Positions 8,486-18,283 are shown, counted from the first letter of the stretch. The stretch is DNA of 49,650 nucleotides from Bacteroidales bacterium (GCA_015060225.1 SUYX01000015.1:1-49650); one strand, 5' to 3'. A program made the numbers and translations. Notes: generated by a model not told the origin, from the sequence alone.

Positions 8486-10600
8486 TTAATTAAATTCAAG
8501 CATTAAGGCTTTTTCCAATTCCGCTTCATTTGTATAATCCATACTGTAAGCTTCCTTTATGGCATTATATTCTTCCTTATCTTTTTCTGTAAATAATTTC
8601 TTTTGCAGATCCCATAATTCAACCATCAATTTTTCTTCATATCCCTTAATCTCATCTGCACAGCTTTTCATTTTAAAGAGATTTGATAAAAACTCATCTG
8701 TATGAGCTGAATATTGAAAGTATGTGTTGGAACCAAAAATTGCACCACCCATCAATTCATTTCCGTCTATTGCTTTGCTGTATAAACCATTAAGTTTATC
8801 CATCTTAAGAAGGAACTTATAAGATTCAAGAGCTTTAGCTATATTATCTTCGCCACCTCTCATCATGTATGCTTTAGCTTTAAGAAATTCTATTTTGGCT
8901 GCTTTATCCATTTGTTCTTTTACAGTAAGAATCTTCTCCTTTATGCTCTCTTTCTGTGTAGCAACAGTTGAATCTTCTGATATATAAAGTAATGTTAGAG
9001 AATCTCTTTTTGCTTTATAATATTCAAAATCAATCTGCATTTTGGAATCTTCCAAAATTTGCAAAGCCTGATAAGGTTTATGTCTGACAATAAAACATAC
9101 TGCAGTATTGTAAGAAGGGTAATTCTTAAGAATCTGTTCCGCTTTCTCAAACTCAAACTCTTTTAGAGCCTTAACTCCCTCTTTGTATTTTTCAGAGGGT
9201 ACTAGTCTCCATATAGTATCATGCTCCATACCTTTTCTATGCATATGGAAATTGAATTTAACTACCCTTAATTTTGGATAAAGAGTCTCTCTCATATAGT
9301 TATAATATGAGTGTTTCTTCATTTCATTCTCCCTATCATCAAGGTTGTTGAATTTCTCATATGTAGCATAGAATAGTTCCTTTTCCTGTTTGTTCATAAC
9401 AGAATCCTCAGCTATAAGAGAATACAAATCATCCCAGTTTTCAGCAATAGGGGTAATTTTAAAGTTTATAGTTGGAAGTTCTGTTTTAGCTAAAACCTTT
9501 TTTAGACTGTCTAAAAGATAGTCCAAATCTTCTTTAGAAATAATTCCCTCACCAAAAGCTTCATTTAAAGAAGAAATATCTTCATTTAAACATTTTCTTA
9601 AGCTATCAGCTCTCTGCTTAAAATGTTTAGCACGGCTGTCAATGTATGTTTTAAAGTAATCAGATATTGCAATTGTTCTTTTCTCGGAAAATTTTGTATT
9701 AACAGCAATTGCCCCTTCTGGAGATGATGTAGCACTTATAACAATAGAATCCATATAAAAATCTACGTTCTTCATCAAATCATCAAGATTGGCTTTTATG
9801 TCTGCAATTACCTTAGCATTATCCCCAAGTTTCTCTTTTAGAATTGTATTATTTTTCTCAAATTCAATGCTATAGTTTGCTCCGTGGTTTGCCTTGCGCA
9901 ATTCTAATTGAATGTCATACACCTTTTCTGTAGTATCTGCAAGATTAGATGTAGATACTACAGAAAATTCCAATCTTTCAGGCATTGTAAAACTATATAT
10001 ATGGGCAGTATCTTCATAGATATCGCCAGATACCCCTATATAAACTCTATCTAGTCCTGGATATAGAGATGCTTTTAATTCTACGCTGTCTGTTATTAAA
10101 GTATTTTCTCCTTTGTTATTGTCTACGCCCAATAAGATAATGTCATCAATTGGGAAGTTTACTGTTTCTTTCTTATCCTGCCTTATATATACTCTTGGGT
10201 GCAGTTTCATTGTCATTTTTTCTGAAATTAGCCTTTCAGGCACAACAATGGTAAAAAGAATATCCAAATTCCCAATTGTTTTAGGATGGCTAAGCTTATA
10301 TTTAGTTTCATTAATAACTATCGCATCAAGTCTTATACCATCTTTGTAATTCCAAGGGATTAATTCTTCCTTTTCTCCGTTTTCACTGTTAATATATGCT
10401 ATATCATGCTCTTTAGGCTCTTCAAGTTTTTCAGGCTCTTTAAATTTATATTTACCAGCAAACAGCTCAATTTTATTCTCAATACCCATCATAGCATACT
10501 TATTGCTCAATTTGGCAAGTTTCCTGCTTGATGAACATGAAGTACCAAACACTATTAGTGATATTATTATTACAGAAATTTTGACTACTATGTTTCTCAT
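8486..10600 (-). CDS. OmpA-like domain lipoprotein (paralogue of the next gene upstream)
   Basis: 704 residues. The signal peptide ends in the lipobox FGTSC (Cys22). Residues about 100-235 are a beta-rich region. Residues about 240-320 read like an OmpA C-terminal domain: 'NYSIEFEKNN', 'VIADIKANLDDLM', then 'SATSSPEGAIAVNTKFSEKR' with the S-PEG and N..F/L...R pattern used for cell-wall contact. Residues about 420-700 are helical and probably TPR-like ('LKEFEFEKAEQIL', 'AAKIEFLKAKAYMMRG'). It aligns over most of its length with the adjacent 961-residue protein. In fimbrial loci of this type such proteins presumably anchor or organise the pilus at the periplasmic face; that is inference. The gene is visibly A/T-richer than the rest of the operon. 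Confidence 0.7.
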   Translation of the reverse strand: MRNIVVKISVIIISLIVFGTSCSSSRKLAKLSNKYAMMGIENKIELFAGKYKFKEPEKLEEPKEHDIAYINSENGEKEELIPWNYKDGIRLDAIVINETKYKLSHPKTIGNLDILFTIVVPERLISEKMTMKLHPRVYIRQDKKETVNFPIDDIILLGVDNNKGENTLITDSVELKASLYPGLDRVYIGVSGDIYEDTAHIYSFTMPERLEFSVVSTSNLADTTEKVYDIQLELRKANHGANYSIEFEKNNTILKEKLGDNAKVIADIKANLDDLMKNVDFYMDSIVISATSSPEGAIAVNTKFSEKRTIAISDYFKTYIDSRAKHFKQRADSLRKCLNEDISSLNEAFGEGIISKEDLDYLLDSLKKVLAKTELPTINFKITPIAENWDDLYSLIAEDSVMNKQEKELFYATYEKFNNLDDRENEMKKHSYYNYMRETLYPKLRVVKFNFHMHRKGMEHDTIWRLVPSEKYKEGVKALKEFEFEKAEQILKNYPSYNTAVCFIVRHKPYQALQILEDSKMQIDFEYYKAKRDSLTLLYISEDSTVATQKESIKEKILTVKEQMDKAAKIEFLKAKAYMMRGGEDNIAKALESYKFLLKMDKLNGLYSKAIDGNELMGGAIFGSNTYFQYSAHTDEFLSNLFKMKSCADEIKGYEEKLMVELWDLQKKLFTEKDKEEYNAIKEAYSMDYTNEAELEKALMLEFN

Positions 10601-10621
10601 AACTATATAGTTTAAATTTGT

Positions 10622-13507
10622 TTACTGCCATTCGTTCATTATCACTCTTTCCAATTCTTCCTCAGTTCTTAACTCCTGTGTCACCTCATCATACATATAT
10701 GCTTCCCTCATGTTGTTATACTCTTCTTTCTCTTTAGCTGTAAAGTATTTTTTCTTTTCATTCCAAAGTTCAGATATTAGTTTTTCCTTGTAGTCTTTAA
10801 TCGGGTTTATAAAGTCTTTTACTAAAGGTAATGCCGATAGAAATTCATCAGTCTTTGCAGAGAACTCAAAATATTCATTTGAACCAAATATCGCACCACC
10901 TTTTAATTCTTCTCCTGTCATTGCTTTGCTGTATAAACCATTCAATTTATCAACTCTAAGAAGGAAAAGATATGATTGCAATGCTTTTTCATCCCTCTTA
11001 TTTCTCATGAAATATGCTTTAGCTTTCAAGAACTCAATTTTTGCAGCCCTGTCCATTTTCTCTTTTACTACATTAATTCTTGAAAGCAATGTATCTTTCA
11101 TTTGAGTCATTGATGAGTCCAATGATATATACATCTGGGTCAGAGAATCCCTTTTTGTTTTAAAGAATTCAAAATCAATTCTTAATTTAGGGTCTTCCAA
11201 CATATTTATAGCCTGTAATGGCTTTTTCCTTACAATATAAAGTATTGCAGTATTATACGAAGGATATTGTTTTAGTATATTTTCTGCTGTTATAAAATCA
11301 AAATTCCTTAATGCTTTTACACCTTCCAAATACTTTTCACTTGGCACAAGTTTCCATATAGTATCAAGTTCCTGACCTTTTCTATGCATATAGAATTCAA
11401 ATTTAACAACCCTTATTTTTGGATATAATTCTTTACTCATATAATCATAATATGAGTGTTTTTTCATTGTATTCTCTCTTACATCAAGGTTATGGTTGTG
11501 TTTAACAGTATTATAGTATTGATTTTTTTCTTTAGGAGTCATAACTGAATCATCAGTTACCAACTTCCACAAATCATCCCAGTTCTCGGCAATAGGGTGG
11601 ACTTTGAATTCTATCTCAGGAATTTTAATTAATTCAAGTTTTTTCTTTTCATCACTAATAAATTCTTCTTTTTCTTTATCAGTCAATAAGTCGGATGATT
11701 GAATTGATTCAATTGATTCTAATATCTCTCTTCTCGAGCTATCTACACCTGATTGATATTTCCATTTATTTGCGTCTATGTAGTTTTTGAAATATTTTGA
11801 AACAGCATCAGACCTCTGACCTGAGAACCTTTGATTTACAGTTATTGCTCCTTCTGGAGATGCCGTAGCACTAACAAAAATGGAATCCAAGTCAAATTCT
11901 GCGTTCTTCATTAAAGCATCCAAACTTGCCTTAATATCAGCAATAATTTGTTCATTATTACCGAATTTTGGATTAAGTACAGCATTATTTTTAGCAAACT
12001 CAATACTGTAGTTTGCACCATGATTAGCTTTTCTCGGTATTGGTATAGAATCATAAACAATCTCTGTGGTATCAGCTAAAGTAGCAACAGATACTACAGG
12101 ATATTCTAGTTTATCTGGCATTACAAAACTGTGTATGAGAGTTGTGTCAACATAAACATCGCCAGACAATCCGATGAATGCTTTATCTATATTGGGGAAT
12201 TGATATGCATTAATTGTAGTGCTATAACTGAATTGCATGTATATTTTGGTAGTGTCCTTACCATAAATCAAAGTTTGCTTGTCTAACTTAAAATAAGTAC
12301 TACCAATACTTGGAACCTTTATATTTGTTTTAAACTTACCAAATAAGTTGTTTTTTTGCTCTTCTTTTCTTTTATCTTTTTTATTGGTATTTTCCACATT
12401 TGATGCATCATCAGTTGGTGTTTCTAATGTGTCTAAATACAGTACATAATCACTTGATAGGTTATTAGGGTAATCAGCAGTTGAATCTTTCTTAACTTTT
12501 TCTATATAAGAAAAATATCTATTTCTTAGAGTGTCATCGTCTTTTATCTTTTTAAGGATATTATGATAATCTTTATCAAATTCATCAAGAGTATCTCTCA
12601 AAACCAAATGATCACCTTCTATTTTATCTTCAACTATAGGATTATATACCCATTCTTTGTAATTTTTTCTCTTATTCTTTGATAATTTTGCAATTCTTTC
12701 GCTTTCAGAATTGTTATAATAATGTCTAATTACTTCATCTTTATCAACTCCTAATATAGCAGAAAATTTCTCATCACTTATATATGATGTATCGTTTTTT
12801 AAAGAGTATATTTCCGGAAAATTCCTCATAATAAAATACTCCAATTGATATTTATTGACATAATTAGGAATATTCTCATTTAGTACTCTATCTACATTTA
12901 TAGAGTTATTGTAAGAACTACCATCTGTCATTATTTTACTCAAATAATTTGAGTATTTTTCATATCCGCGAAGTTGCTTATCCCTATATCCACTCCCTGT
13001 AATGAAGAAATCATCAATATCTATAGGATCTGATATAATTTTATTTTGTCTTACATACAATTTAGGGTGAATTCTAATTTGCCAGTCAGATGATATAATG
13101 TCCTTTGGAATTTCTGCAAGCAGTGTCATAATAAGCCTTCCGCTTGTATCAACAGGTGTATACACAAGCTTGGAAGCAAAAACTCTAATTTCATCAAGAG
13201 AGTCACTTGCCTCGCTAATATTTCCCTCAGAATCTCGTGTCAACTCAAGTCTTGCATTTTTATTGTATCCCTTATAATCTTTATCTACAAATTTTGTAGT
13301 ATCTTCTTCCTCATCTTTAATTTCTATTTCTTTAATTTCAGAATTATCTGCTTGTGTATTCAGACCTTTAGCATCTATGTTTCTTGGTGCTTCATTCTTC
13401 AAATACTCATACTTCCAGTTAGAAGAGCATGATGAGGCCAGCAATATCAGTACAACCAACATTGCATTTACAAAACAAGATATGTCACTGCTCAAATATT
13501 TCTTCAT
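10622..13507 (-). CDS. OmpA-like domain lipoprotein, long paralogue
   Basis: 961 residues. The signal peptide ends in the lipobox LASSC (Cys27). From about residue 440 it follows the neighbouring 704-residue protein almost motif by motif: AFIGLSGDVYVDT, RKANHGANYSIEFAKNN, IADIKASLDALMKN, SATASPEGAITVNQRFSGQR, AENWDDLWKLVTDDSVM, MHRKGQELDTIWKLVPSEKY and the closing AIFGSNEYFEFSAKTDEFL. The extra 250 residues lie in a Lys/Asp/Glu/Asn-rich insertion (about 180-430). The OmpA-like segment suggests contact with the cell wall; the helical C-terminus looks TPR-like. The two genes are a tandem duplication that has diverged in length. Strong A/T bias. Confidence 0.7.
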   Translation of the reverse strand: MKKYLSSDISCFVNAMLVVLILLASSCSSNWKYEYLKNEAPRNIDAKGLNTQADNSEIKEIEIKDEEEDTTKFVDKDYKGYNKNARLELTRDSEGNISEASDSLDEIRVFASKLVYTPVDTSGRLIMTLLAEIPKDIISSDWQIRIHPKLYVRQNKIISDPIDIDDFFITGSGYRDKQLRGYEKYSNYLSKIMTDGSSYNNSINVDRVLNENIPNYVNKYQLEYFIMRNFPEIYSLKNDTSYISDEKFSAILGVDKDEVIRHYYNNSESERIAKLSKNKRKNYKEWVYNPIVEDKIEGDHLVLRDTLDEFDKDYHNILKKIKDDDTLRNRYFSYIEKVKKDSTADYPNNLSSDYVLYLDTLETPTDDASNVENTNKKDKRKEEQKNNLFGKFKTNIKVPSIGSTYFKLDKQTLIYGKDTTKIYMQFSYSTTINAYQFPNIDKAFIGLSGDVYVDTTLIHSFVMPDKLEYPVVSVATLADTTEIVYDSIPIPRKANHGANYSIEFAKNNAVLNPKFGNNEQIIADIKASLDALMKNAEFDLDSIFVSATASPEGAITVNQRFSGQRSDAVSKYFKNYIDANKWKYQSGVDSSRREILESIESIQSSDLLTDKEKEEFISDEKKKLELIKIPEIEFKVHPIAENWDDLWKLVTDDSVMTPKEKNQYYNTVKHNHNLDVRENTMKKHSYYDYMSKELYPKIRVVKFEFYMHRKGQELDTIWKLVPSEKYLEGVKALRNFDFITAENILKQYPSYNTAILYIVRKKPLQAINMLEDPKLRIDFEFFKTKRDSLTQMYISLDSSMTQMKDTLLSRINVVKEKMDRAAKIEFLKAKAYFMRNKRDEKALQSYLFLLRVDKLNGLYSKAMTGEELKGGAIFGSNEYFEFSAKTDEFLSALPLVKDFINPIKDYKEKLISELWNEKKKYFTAKEKEEYNNMREAYMYDEVTQELRTEEELERVIMNEWQ

Positions 13508-13519
13508 ATCCTCTCCAAA

Positions 13520-14488
13520 CTAAAAAAAGTATGTAAATGATACTATTATGTTATCCAATTTCACAAACATTCCGGGTTTGCTGCTCTCCGGCTTCTCATA
13601 ATCTGAATAATCCAGATATGTTCCACCCCACACGCCTATTCCAAGATCCAGGTTGAAACGGCGTCCCATCATAAATGTGTATCCTCCCGACAATCCTCCA
13701 CCAACTGCCACTCCCTCCTTCAAATAAGAGGACATGATACCGGCAGTGGAGAAATCGCTGTACTGCGCTTTTGCTCCAACCCACCAACCGGTATTTACAA
13801 ACCATGGCCACCATTTTATGCCGGCATAGCCAGTAATCTGGTTATTGAAAATCTCCTTATATGCCTTGGTCTCAAACTTGAATCCGTTGTATTTTCCACC
13901 TGCAAAAACAGAGAAGTGGTTGTTCAAGCTTGCGTTGAACTCAAGGTTGGCGGTTCCAAAATAGGCCCAGTTGAGAAGGTTTGTTCCCACAGAATACTGG
14001 TGTTTGTGTGAGTTCTCCTTCTTAATCTGCTTCATTGCCGCCCTGTACTCTTTAGTTTTGGTAGAATCCACTACCATCTGCCCCCCAATCATCCCCTCGT
14101 TCTTACCTTTTTTGAATATATTAAAGTTAATCTTTTCCCAAACTTTAAGCTTGTCCCAGAACTTTTTGTCTTCTTGTTTGCTCTCCATCACATCAGCCAC
14201 TTTGGTCTTAACCGCCTGCTCCGGTGCAACTTCAACTGTTCCGGTATTGTCTTCCCGATATCTTTTTGCTTCTTTATTCTTGCCAAACTTAAAGATATTC
14301 AACAACTTCTTCTCCTGTACTTTCTCCGGTTTCTCCACAACTTTATCTTCCACCTTCTCTACCCGCTCCTTCTTCTGCCAGAAGAACAGCTTACGGGTTT
14401 TCTCCGCATTCTGGGCAGAAGCACAATAGGGGAGGATGCAAAACAGAAGAATTGCACCAACAATCTTTATGTACCTTTGAAGAGTCAT
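13520..14488 (-). CDS. DUF3575 outer-membrane barrel protein
   Basis: 322 residues with a cleavable signal peptide (about residues 1-25, ending CASA-Q). A long Lys/Glu-rich periplasmic segment (about 30-150) precedes a beta-barrel domain of the DUF3575 type: YSVGTNLLNWAYFGTANLEF, HFSVFAGGKYNGF, GIKWWPWFVNTGWWVGAKAQY, AVGGGLSGGYTFMMGRRFNLDLGIG. It ends in FTYFF; a C-terminal phenylalanine is the usual signal for barrel insertion. DUF3575 proteins recur in Bacteroidales fimbrial loci and presumably form the outer-membrane platform. This is the second DUF3575 gene of the operon; the other is at 17382. Confidence 0.8.
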   Translation of the reverse strand: MTLQRYIKIVGAILLFCILPYCASAQNAEKTRKLFFWQKKERVEKVEDKVVEKPEKVQEKKLLNIFKFGKNKEAKRYREDNTGTVEVAPEQAVKTKVADVMESKQEDKKFWDKLKVWEKINFNIFKKGKNEGMIGGQMVVDSTKTKEYRAAMKQIKKENSHKHQYSVGTNLLNWAYFGTANLEFNASLNNHFSVFAGGKYNGFKFETKAYKEIFNNQITGYAGIKWWPWFVNTGWWVGAKAQYSDFSTAGIMSSYLKEGVAVGGGLSGGYTFMMGRRFNLDLGIGVWGGTYLDYSDYEKPESSKPGMFVKLDNIIVSFTYFF

Positions 14489-14524
14489 TATAGGTTAATA
14501 TTCAAAACAAGTTTGTATTTGTAA

Positions 14525-14550
14525 CCGGGAGGGCGGTCAAGCCCGCCCGG
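14525..14550 (-). other. GC-rich stem-loop inside the fimbrial operon
   Basis: Between the fimbrillin gene and the second DUF3575 gene lies CCGGG-A-GGGC / GCCC-G-CCCGG, nine base pairs with one mismatch and a six-base loop, very G/C-rich against an A/T-rich background. On the transcribed (minus) strand it is not followed by a U-tract, so it does not look like a simple terminator. A structure that protects the fimbrillin mRNA 3' end or partly attenuates downstream genes is plausible. Confidence 0.5.
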
Positions 14551-14597
14551 CCTAAAAATGTAATCAAAAAACTTTATTCTATCTTTATTTAAGATTA

Positions 14598-16238
14598 TTA
14601 CATTGTGATTACAGTAGATTTATTATTTACAGTAACAATCCATTTACCTGTACCTATTGTCTCACTTGTTCCCTGTCCAAAAATTTCTTCAGCACACAAT
14701 GTAAGAAGAGTAACGGTTTTTGTGCTATTGTTAGGGTTAATTGTAGCATTAGGAATTTCTATTGTCTCCCCTGCAGGAGTTGTAACTGATACATCTAATT
14801 TATTAGCTGGAGTAGGAGTCAACTCTACTACCAACCAAGGAAGAGTAGCTGCTGTATTGGCATCCCAAGGATGTGCTGCTATATACCAATCAGGAAGATT
14901 AGCGTTAAATGAACTTTCATCTGTTACAGAGTATTTATTTGTAATATTTGTATTTACAACATCATATTTATTTGCATCATCTTCTTGCCAATCCTCAACA
15001 TTAACATTGAAAGTAATCTTTTTAAGCTCAATATCCAACTGGAACTGATATGCTTTACCCTCCTCAAGAGTAATGTTTATTGGGGCATTAAATTCTACTC
15101 GGTCTACATCCAATACTGTTGAGCATGCTTCGTCTGAATATGTAACTACTGTATAATAACCAGTTACATTTTCGATTGTTGCAGGAATAACGTCAGTACC
15201 ATCTGTAGTTGAGAATGGAATAACCATTATATCATGAGTTGATTTAGTCAATCTGTACCAATCACTTCCAGTTGCAATTGGATCTGATTTACCACTGATG
15301 AACTCATCAGCCATTATAGTAAATGGATCATTTTCAGTAGTTAGGCTAGTATATCTAGCTTGATCTGCAAGAGAACCATCAGTATTTACATATTTGTATG
15401 CAGGCTGGCTTGTTAGATCTGACCATTCTTCTTTCAATAGATTATAAGTACCTTTTGAGGCAAATTTACCATTAATTGTTATATCATCTATAATGACTTT
15501 TGTGAACTCGTATGAAGAAGTTGTGCTACCAGATTTTCCTACAAACGAAATTTTTGATAATGCGTGTTTCATCTGAAGTTTAACCGCATCTGGGTAATCT
15601 TTATTAAGATTCTGATTGATACCTACAGTTTTGTTATTAGCATCTGTTCCTGACCAAGTACCATCTGCATTAGCAACACCATTTCCTACTCTAGCTACCA
15701 TAAAGTCTGTATGTTTGTTATAATCAGTACCAGTTTCATTACTTGGAACTGTCAATGTGATTTTATGCTGACCACCTGCACTTGTGATATTAGCAATATT
15801 ACCAATTGAAATATTTTCAGGATGGAAATCACTAGGGTTTGTGCCGTAATCTGCAGTTACATCAAAATATGGAGCATATGCATAGAAACTTACATAAGCA
15901 CCGGTAGATGGCCAATATCTTGTTGGACTGTATACCCATGCACCTGCTTCATTCTTTAATTTTAGATTTGGCATGAAAGATGGAGCATTATTTGTTAGTG
16001 TAGCATCATCTGCTGGTGTTACCTGTGCATCTGCTGTACGCCATGCCAATAGACCTATACCAGCATCTGAAATATTAGCAGAAGCTAGTGGAGTTGATTT
16101 TGTTTGTGTAGCTTTACCTACATAAGCTGAAAAAGTAATACCTTTTTCTTGTTGAGATTCCTGGTTAAGAACCTCACTCTTTGTACAGCTTGCTAAAGCT
16201 GCCAAAGCCATAATGCCTAAAATAAAATGTTTTCTCAT
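14598..16238 (-). CDS. Fimbrillin family protein, candidate major pilin
   Basis: 546 residues. Short lipoprotein signal (MRKHFILGIMALAALASC; Cys18), then the typical fimbrillin N-terminus: ITFSAYVGKATQTKSTPLASA with a basic maturation site, IGLLAWRT, AWVYSPTRYWPSTGAYVSFYAYAP. Later come 'VKLQMKHALSKISFVGK', which resembles the central strand of the N-terminal domain, and 'FNVNVEDWQED', the closing strand of the clan. About 115 further residues after that motif form a C-terminal extension. Being the third gene after the promoter, followed by a stem-loop and having the fullest fimbrillin pattern, it is the best candidate for the main shaft subunit. Polymerisation would follow lipoprotein export and proteolytic removal of the N-terminal strand, as known for Mfa1/FimA. 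Confidence 0.8.
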   Translation of the reverse strand: MRKHFILGIMALAALASCTKSEVLNQESQQEKGITFSAYVGKATQTKSTPLASANISDAGIGLLAWRTADAQVTPADDATLTNNAPSFMPNLKLKNEAGAWVYSPTRYWPSTGAYVSFYAYAPYFDVTADYGTNPSDFHPENISIGNIANITSAGGQHKITLTVPSNETGTDYNKHTDFMVARVGNGVANADGTWSGTDANNKTVGINQNLNKDYPDAVKLQMKHALSKISFVGKSGSTTSSYEFTKVIIDDITINGKFASKGTYNLLKEEWSDLTSQPAYKYVNTDGSLADQARYTSLTTENDPFTIMADEFISGKSDPIATGSDWYRLTKSTHDIMVIPFSTTDGTDVIPATIENVTGYYTVVTYSDEACSTVLDVDRVEFNAPINITLEEGKAYQFQLDIELKKITFNVNVEDWQEDDANKYDVVNTNITNKYSVTDESSFNANLPDWYIAAHPWDANTAATLPWLVVELTPTPANKLDVSVTTPAGETIEIPNATINPNNSTKTVTLLTLCAEEIFGQGTSETIGTGKWIVTVNNKSTVITM

Positions 16239-16309
16239 AACATTAATTTTTAGAGTTAATAAATAGTGTTAATTAGTATTAAAATTGTTTTTAATTGTTT
16301 TCTTGTATT

Positions 16310-17392
16310 CTAATGGTCAAGTATGTCTATCTCCTCTTTTTCCCAATCATCTATTCCTACATCAAATCCACCCTCTGTACCATCTTCCGGTTTTACATAA
16401 GGAAGCGGTTCTGGAAATACTATTGCCTCTACCATATATAAGTTAATTCCGCTTTCTTCCTGTTTTATAAGGTGACCGATTGAAAGGGCTGTTTCATGGG
16501 TAATGATTGTCTTTTTATCTACAAGCATTATTTCCAATGTGAGTTTTACATCGTCCTTATTGCCACGGAAGCCGGCTGGTAATCCAAAACAGGTTATTGT
16601 ACCTTGTATTTCCCCTTTACCATCAGCTGTCATGGTGCCGTTTACAAATTTCCATGATTCCATACCTGCATAATGGGATACAGATTCAGAAAGCGGTTCT
16701 TTAGATATTATGTGTCTTCCCAAGGCCATTCCGCTTACTACGGCGCGTGCCTGGTAGTAGTTGTCAATTCCGTTAAGGATAACTCTAATTTTAAGGTTGC
16801 AGATCAAACTGTCGGGAATAACATTACCGGCTACCGTTACACTTCTGGCTGCCATTTTGAATCCTCCGTCTATGTATTCCTTTTCTGCTTTGTCAACCAT
16901 GTCTTTGTCTACAATTATGTCAGTTAACACTCCACTGGCAATCCATTCCGGCTGGTGGGCTACAAATTTGTCGTTGGATTTTACTTTGTATTTGCTGTAC
17001 CATGGCACGCTGGTTTCTGATGCCTGTACAGAGGCGTTGTCGTAGTCTCCAAGGTCAAAGAATTTGAGTGATGAGTATTCCTCGGGAGTATCATTGAATA
17101 CAGCTACGGTGTAGTTTCCTTCCAGTGCATCAAATACTACCTCTTTTACATTGTGGGTAGTTACTGTTGTGTTGATTGTCTGGTTCTTCTCCTCTTTTGT
17201 AAAGAGGTGTGCTGTCATACCGGTTATGGCTGCCGCGTTGCCGTTGGCCTTTTCCCAGTCTACCGTTACTTTTACAGGGGCAACATGAGGGTGATAGTAG
17301 CACAAGTCTTTGTGTTGGCATGAGGTTGCCAGCACAAAGATTGCCATTGCTACAATCAGTTCAAATACTATATGTTTGCGGTTATTCTTCAT
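16310..17392 (-). CDS. DUF5119 domain lipoprotein
   Basis: 360 residues. The signal peptide ends in the lipobox LATSC (Cys25), followed by the DUF5119 opening 'HKDLCYYHPHVAPVKVTVDWEKA'. The body has 'GMTAHLFTKEE', 'LEGNYTVAVFNDTPEEYSSLKF' and 'YYQARAVVSGMALGRHI', all characteristic of this Bacteroidota family, which occurs beside DUF3575 and fimbrillin genes. It overlaps the preceding DUF3575 gene by 11 bases, implying coupled translation. The molecular role is unknown; by position it is probably an assembly or anchoring factor. A Mg2+/nucleotide or protease motif was looked for and not seen. Confidence 0.75.
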   Translation of the reverse strand: MKNNRKHIVFELIVAMAIFVLATSCQHKDLCYYHPHVAPVKVTVDWEKANGNAAAITGMTAHLFTKEEKNQTINTTVTTHNVKEVVFDALEGNYTVAVFNDTPEEYSSLKFFDLGDYDNASVQASETSVPWYSKYKVKSNDKFVAHQPEWIASGVLTDIIVDKDMVDKAEKEYIDGGFKMAARSVTVAGNVIPDSLICNLKIRVILNGIDNYYQARAVVSGMALGRHIISKEPLSESVSHYAGMESWKFVNGTMTADGKGEIQGTITCFGLPAGFRGNKDDVKLTLEIMLVDKKTIITHETALSIGHLIKQEESGINLYMVEAIVFPEPLPYVKPEDGTEGGFDVGIDDWEKEEIDILDH

Positions 17393-18272
17393 ATAGTATT
17401 GATTTTTTCTTTAGTGGAAGTACCCATACGAGGGATGCTCCCAGTTTTGTTGGGAATATTGTGTTTCGGTTTACCGATACTTGCCATACGTAGTGGCCGT
17501 CTATGTTGGAGTAGTCTTTGTATTTGCCGGCAAGGAGTCCTACTCCGGCGTAGACATCTATGTTCAAGTTCTTTGCTATGACAAAGGAGTGTCCGTATTC
17601 TATGCCGGCGGCGTAGTTCCAGCCGTCTGTAAGCTGGGCCTGGCCACCAAGGTCTATGTCGTATGAGAGTATTTGGCCGTATACTCCTATGTGGTGGCCT
17701 GTGAGTCTTCTTTTTTCTGATTTTTTGCCAAACCAGTATCTTGCGGTTATGTCTCCTCCCTGTACTCTCCAGAAGATGTCTGATGTTTTAAGGGCCCACC
17801 AAGAGTGCATCCAAGTGGCTGAAAGGCTTACTTTTGGTAGTATTGTGAATTCTGCAGTGATGTTTGGGATGAGTACTGCGTCAAACATCATGTTTGTGGA
17901 GAATGATACATAGTTTCTGGTGTTTATGAGTTTCCTGAGTACCTTCTCGTGGAATTCTTGTCGTTCATAGTAGGCTTCTACTTCCTGGCGGTAGTTTTTT
18001 GGGAATTCGCTTGGGAGTTGTTTGCCTATGTCAGTTCTTTCTTGTGGTGTGTGCGTTGGAGTTGTTTTTTGGGGTTTTTGGTTTTTTTTCTCCTCTTTTT
18101 TCTCTTTTTTCTCTTTTCCCTCTTTTTTCAGCAAGTTAAGGAATCTTGTCTGTCTTGTTTTTATTGTGTCACGGTTTTGGGGGGCACAAAAAGAACCGTC
18201 TGTTTCGTAGCCAAAGCAGACAGTGTTAACCAACATTAATAAAAATACAATTATGAATTTTTTTAAATTCAT
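17382..18272 (-). CDS. DUF3575 outer-membrane protein, first gene of the fimbrial operon
   Basis: 296 residues. A signal peptide (about 1-21) precedes a Lys/Glu-rich linker (KKEGKEKKEKKEEKKN) and then the barrel: YVSFSTNMMFDAVLIPNITAEF, KVSLSATWMHSWWAL, GGDITARYWFGKKSEKRRLTGHHIG, GWNYAAGIEYGHSFVIAKNLNID. This is the DUF3575 pattern. Unlike its paralogue at 13520 it does not end in phenylalanine but in KKKSILYEE after the last strand (TKLGASLVWVLPL). It is the first gene after the promoter at 18340-18371, with a leader of about 60 bases. Probable role: outer-membrane component of the fimbrial platform (inference from the family's genomic context). Confidence 0.75.
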   Translation of the reverse strand: MNLKKFIIVFLLMLVNTVCFGYETDGSFCAPQNRDTIKTRQTRFLNLLKKEGKEKKEKKEEKKNQKPQKTTPTHTPQERTDIGKQLPSEFPKNYRQEVEAYYERQEFHEKVLRKLINTRNYVSFSTNMMFDAVLIPNITAEFTILPKVSLSATWMHSWWALKTSDIFWRVQGGDITARYWFGKKSEKRRLTGHHIGVYGQILSYDIDLGGQAQLTDGWNYAAGIEYGHSFVIAKNLNIDVYAGVGLLAGKYKDYSNIDGHYVWQVSVNRNTIFPTKLGASLVWVLPLKKKSILYEE

Positions 18273-18283
18273 TTGAACTTTTT

